NCBI GenBank assembly: GCA_028290765.1
Contig: JAQGJF010000965.1
Span: 1 to 6,057, forward strand
From: Tardiphaga sp.
GTDB lineage: Bacteria; Pseudomonadota; Alphaproteobacteria; Rhizobiales; Xanthobacteraceae
Reading direction: 5' to 3'
DNA: 6,057 nucleotides
Part shown: piece by piece, positions 5,972 to 6,057 of the stretch
How positions within the stretch are numbered: position 1 is the first letter of the stretch
How the letters are laid out: each line of letters opens with the position of its first letter
Translations under genes and position numbers: made by a program
The notes under the pieces: generated by a model
Databases searched by the model: none
Told to the model about the DNA's origin: nothing
What the model saw: only the letters and a program-made list of their open reading frames with translations

Positions 5972-6057
5972 ATGCCGCTTGCGGAACGAACGCCCCCGGA
6001 GTCGACGTCAACTCCGCTGAACCCCACTGAGCGGATCGATGTCATCGAAGTCCTCCG
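5972..6057 (+). CDS. Start of a probable DUF418-family membrane protein (cut by window end)
   Basis: From the ATG at 5972 the frame stays open to the last base of the window (28 full codons). The predicted beginning is MPLAERTPPESTSTPLNPTE followed by RIDVIEVLR. A low-complexity Pro/Ser/Thr lead followed by (E)RI-x2-(L/I)-(D/E)-VLRG is how many DUF418 membrane proteins begin, just before their first transmembrane helix. The window ends at the point where that helix would start, so the family call rests on one short motif. No good ribosome site precedes this ATG. The 19-bp repeats lie just upstream and could belong to its control region. It may also be unrelated or non-coding. Confidence 0.45.
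   Translation, partial: MPLAERTPPESTSTPLNPTERIDVIEVL

Overview
The window looks like chromosomal DNA of a high-GC alphaproteobacterium, most likely Bradyrhizobium, Rhodopseudomonas or a relative. The reasons are the GC-rich codon use, the FdsA/FdhD/FdsD gene order of an NAD+-dependent molybdenum formate dehydrogenase, a Tat-exported HiPIP, and an intergenic palindrome of a type I remember from Bradyrhizobiaceae genomes. The species call is inference.

Layout. (1) Positions 1-2751, plus strand, hold the end of a formate dehydrogenase operon: the last 565 codons of fdsA, then fdhD (GTG start, 2 nt after the fdsA stop), then fdsD, which overlaps the end of fdhD. FdsA is the catalytic subunit, FdhD sulfurates its molybdenum cofactor, and FdsD is the small delta subunit. 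FdsG and FdsB should lie upstream, outside the window. (2) Positions 2752-3004 are a convergent intergenic region. It holds a palindrome with perfect 32-bp arms and then a decayed 128-nt copy of the 3' end of the gudD gene found further right. (3) Positions 3005-3982, minus strand, encode a C45-type Ntn-hydrolase/acyltransferase homologue. A perfect TATAAT box lies 6 nt before its ATG. (4) Positions 4054-5409, minus strand, encode a full-length glucarate dehydratase (gudD) with every expected active-site residue. (5) Positions 5410-5621 are a divergent promoter region. (6) Positions 5622-5885, plus strand, encode a small Iro-type high-potential iron-sulfur protein with a twin-arginine signal. 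(7) Positions 5886-5971 contain about 2.5 copies of a 19-bp tandem repeat. (8) From 5972 a further plus-strand reading frame runs off the window; its start resembles the N-terminus of DUF418 membrane proteins.

The genes form separate metabolic units: formate oxidation, hexarate catabolism and periplasmic electron transfer. I see no defence system, CRISPR array or RNA gene. The strongest unexplained structure is the C45 hydrolase gene lying between two direct repeats that are 91-92% identical. One repeat is the genuine 3' end of gudD and the other is a degenerating orphan copy. This suggests the hydrolase gene arrived by an insertion or duplication event at the end of gudD.
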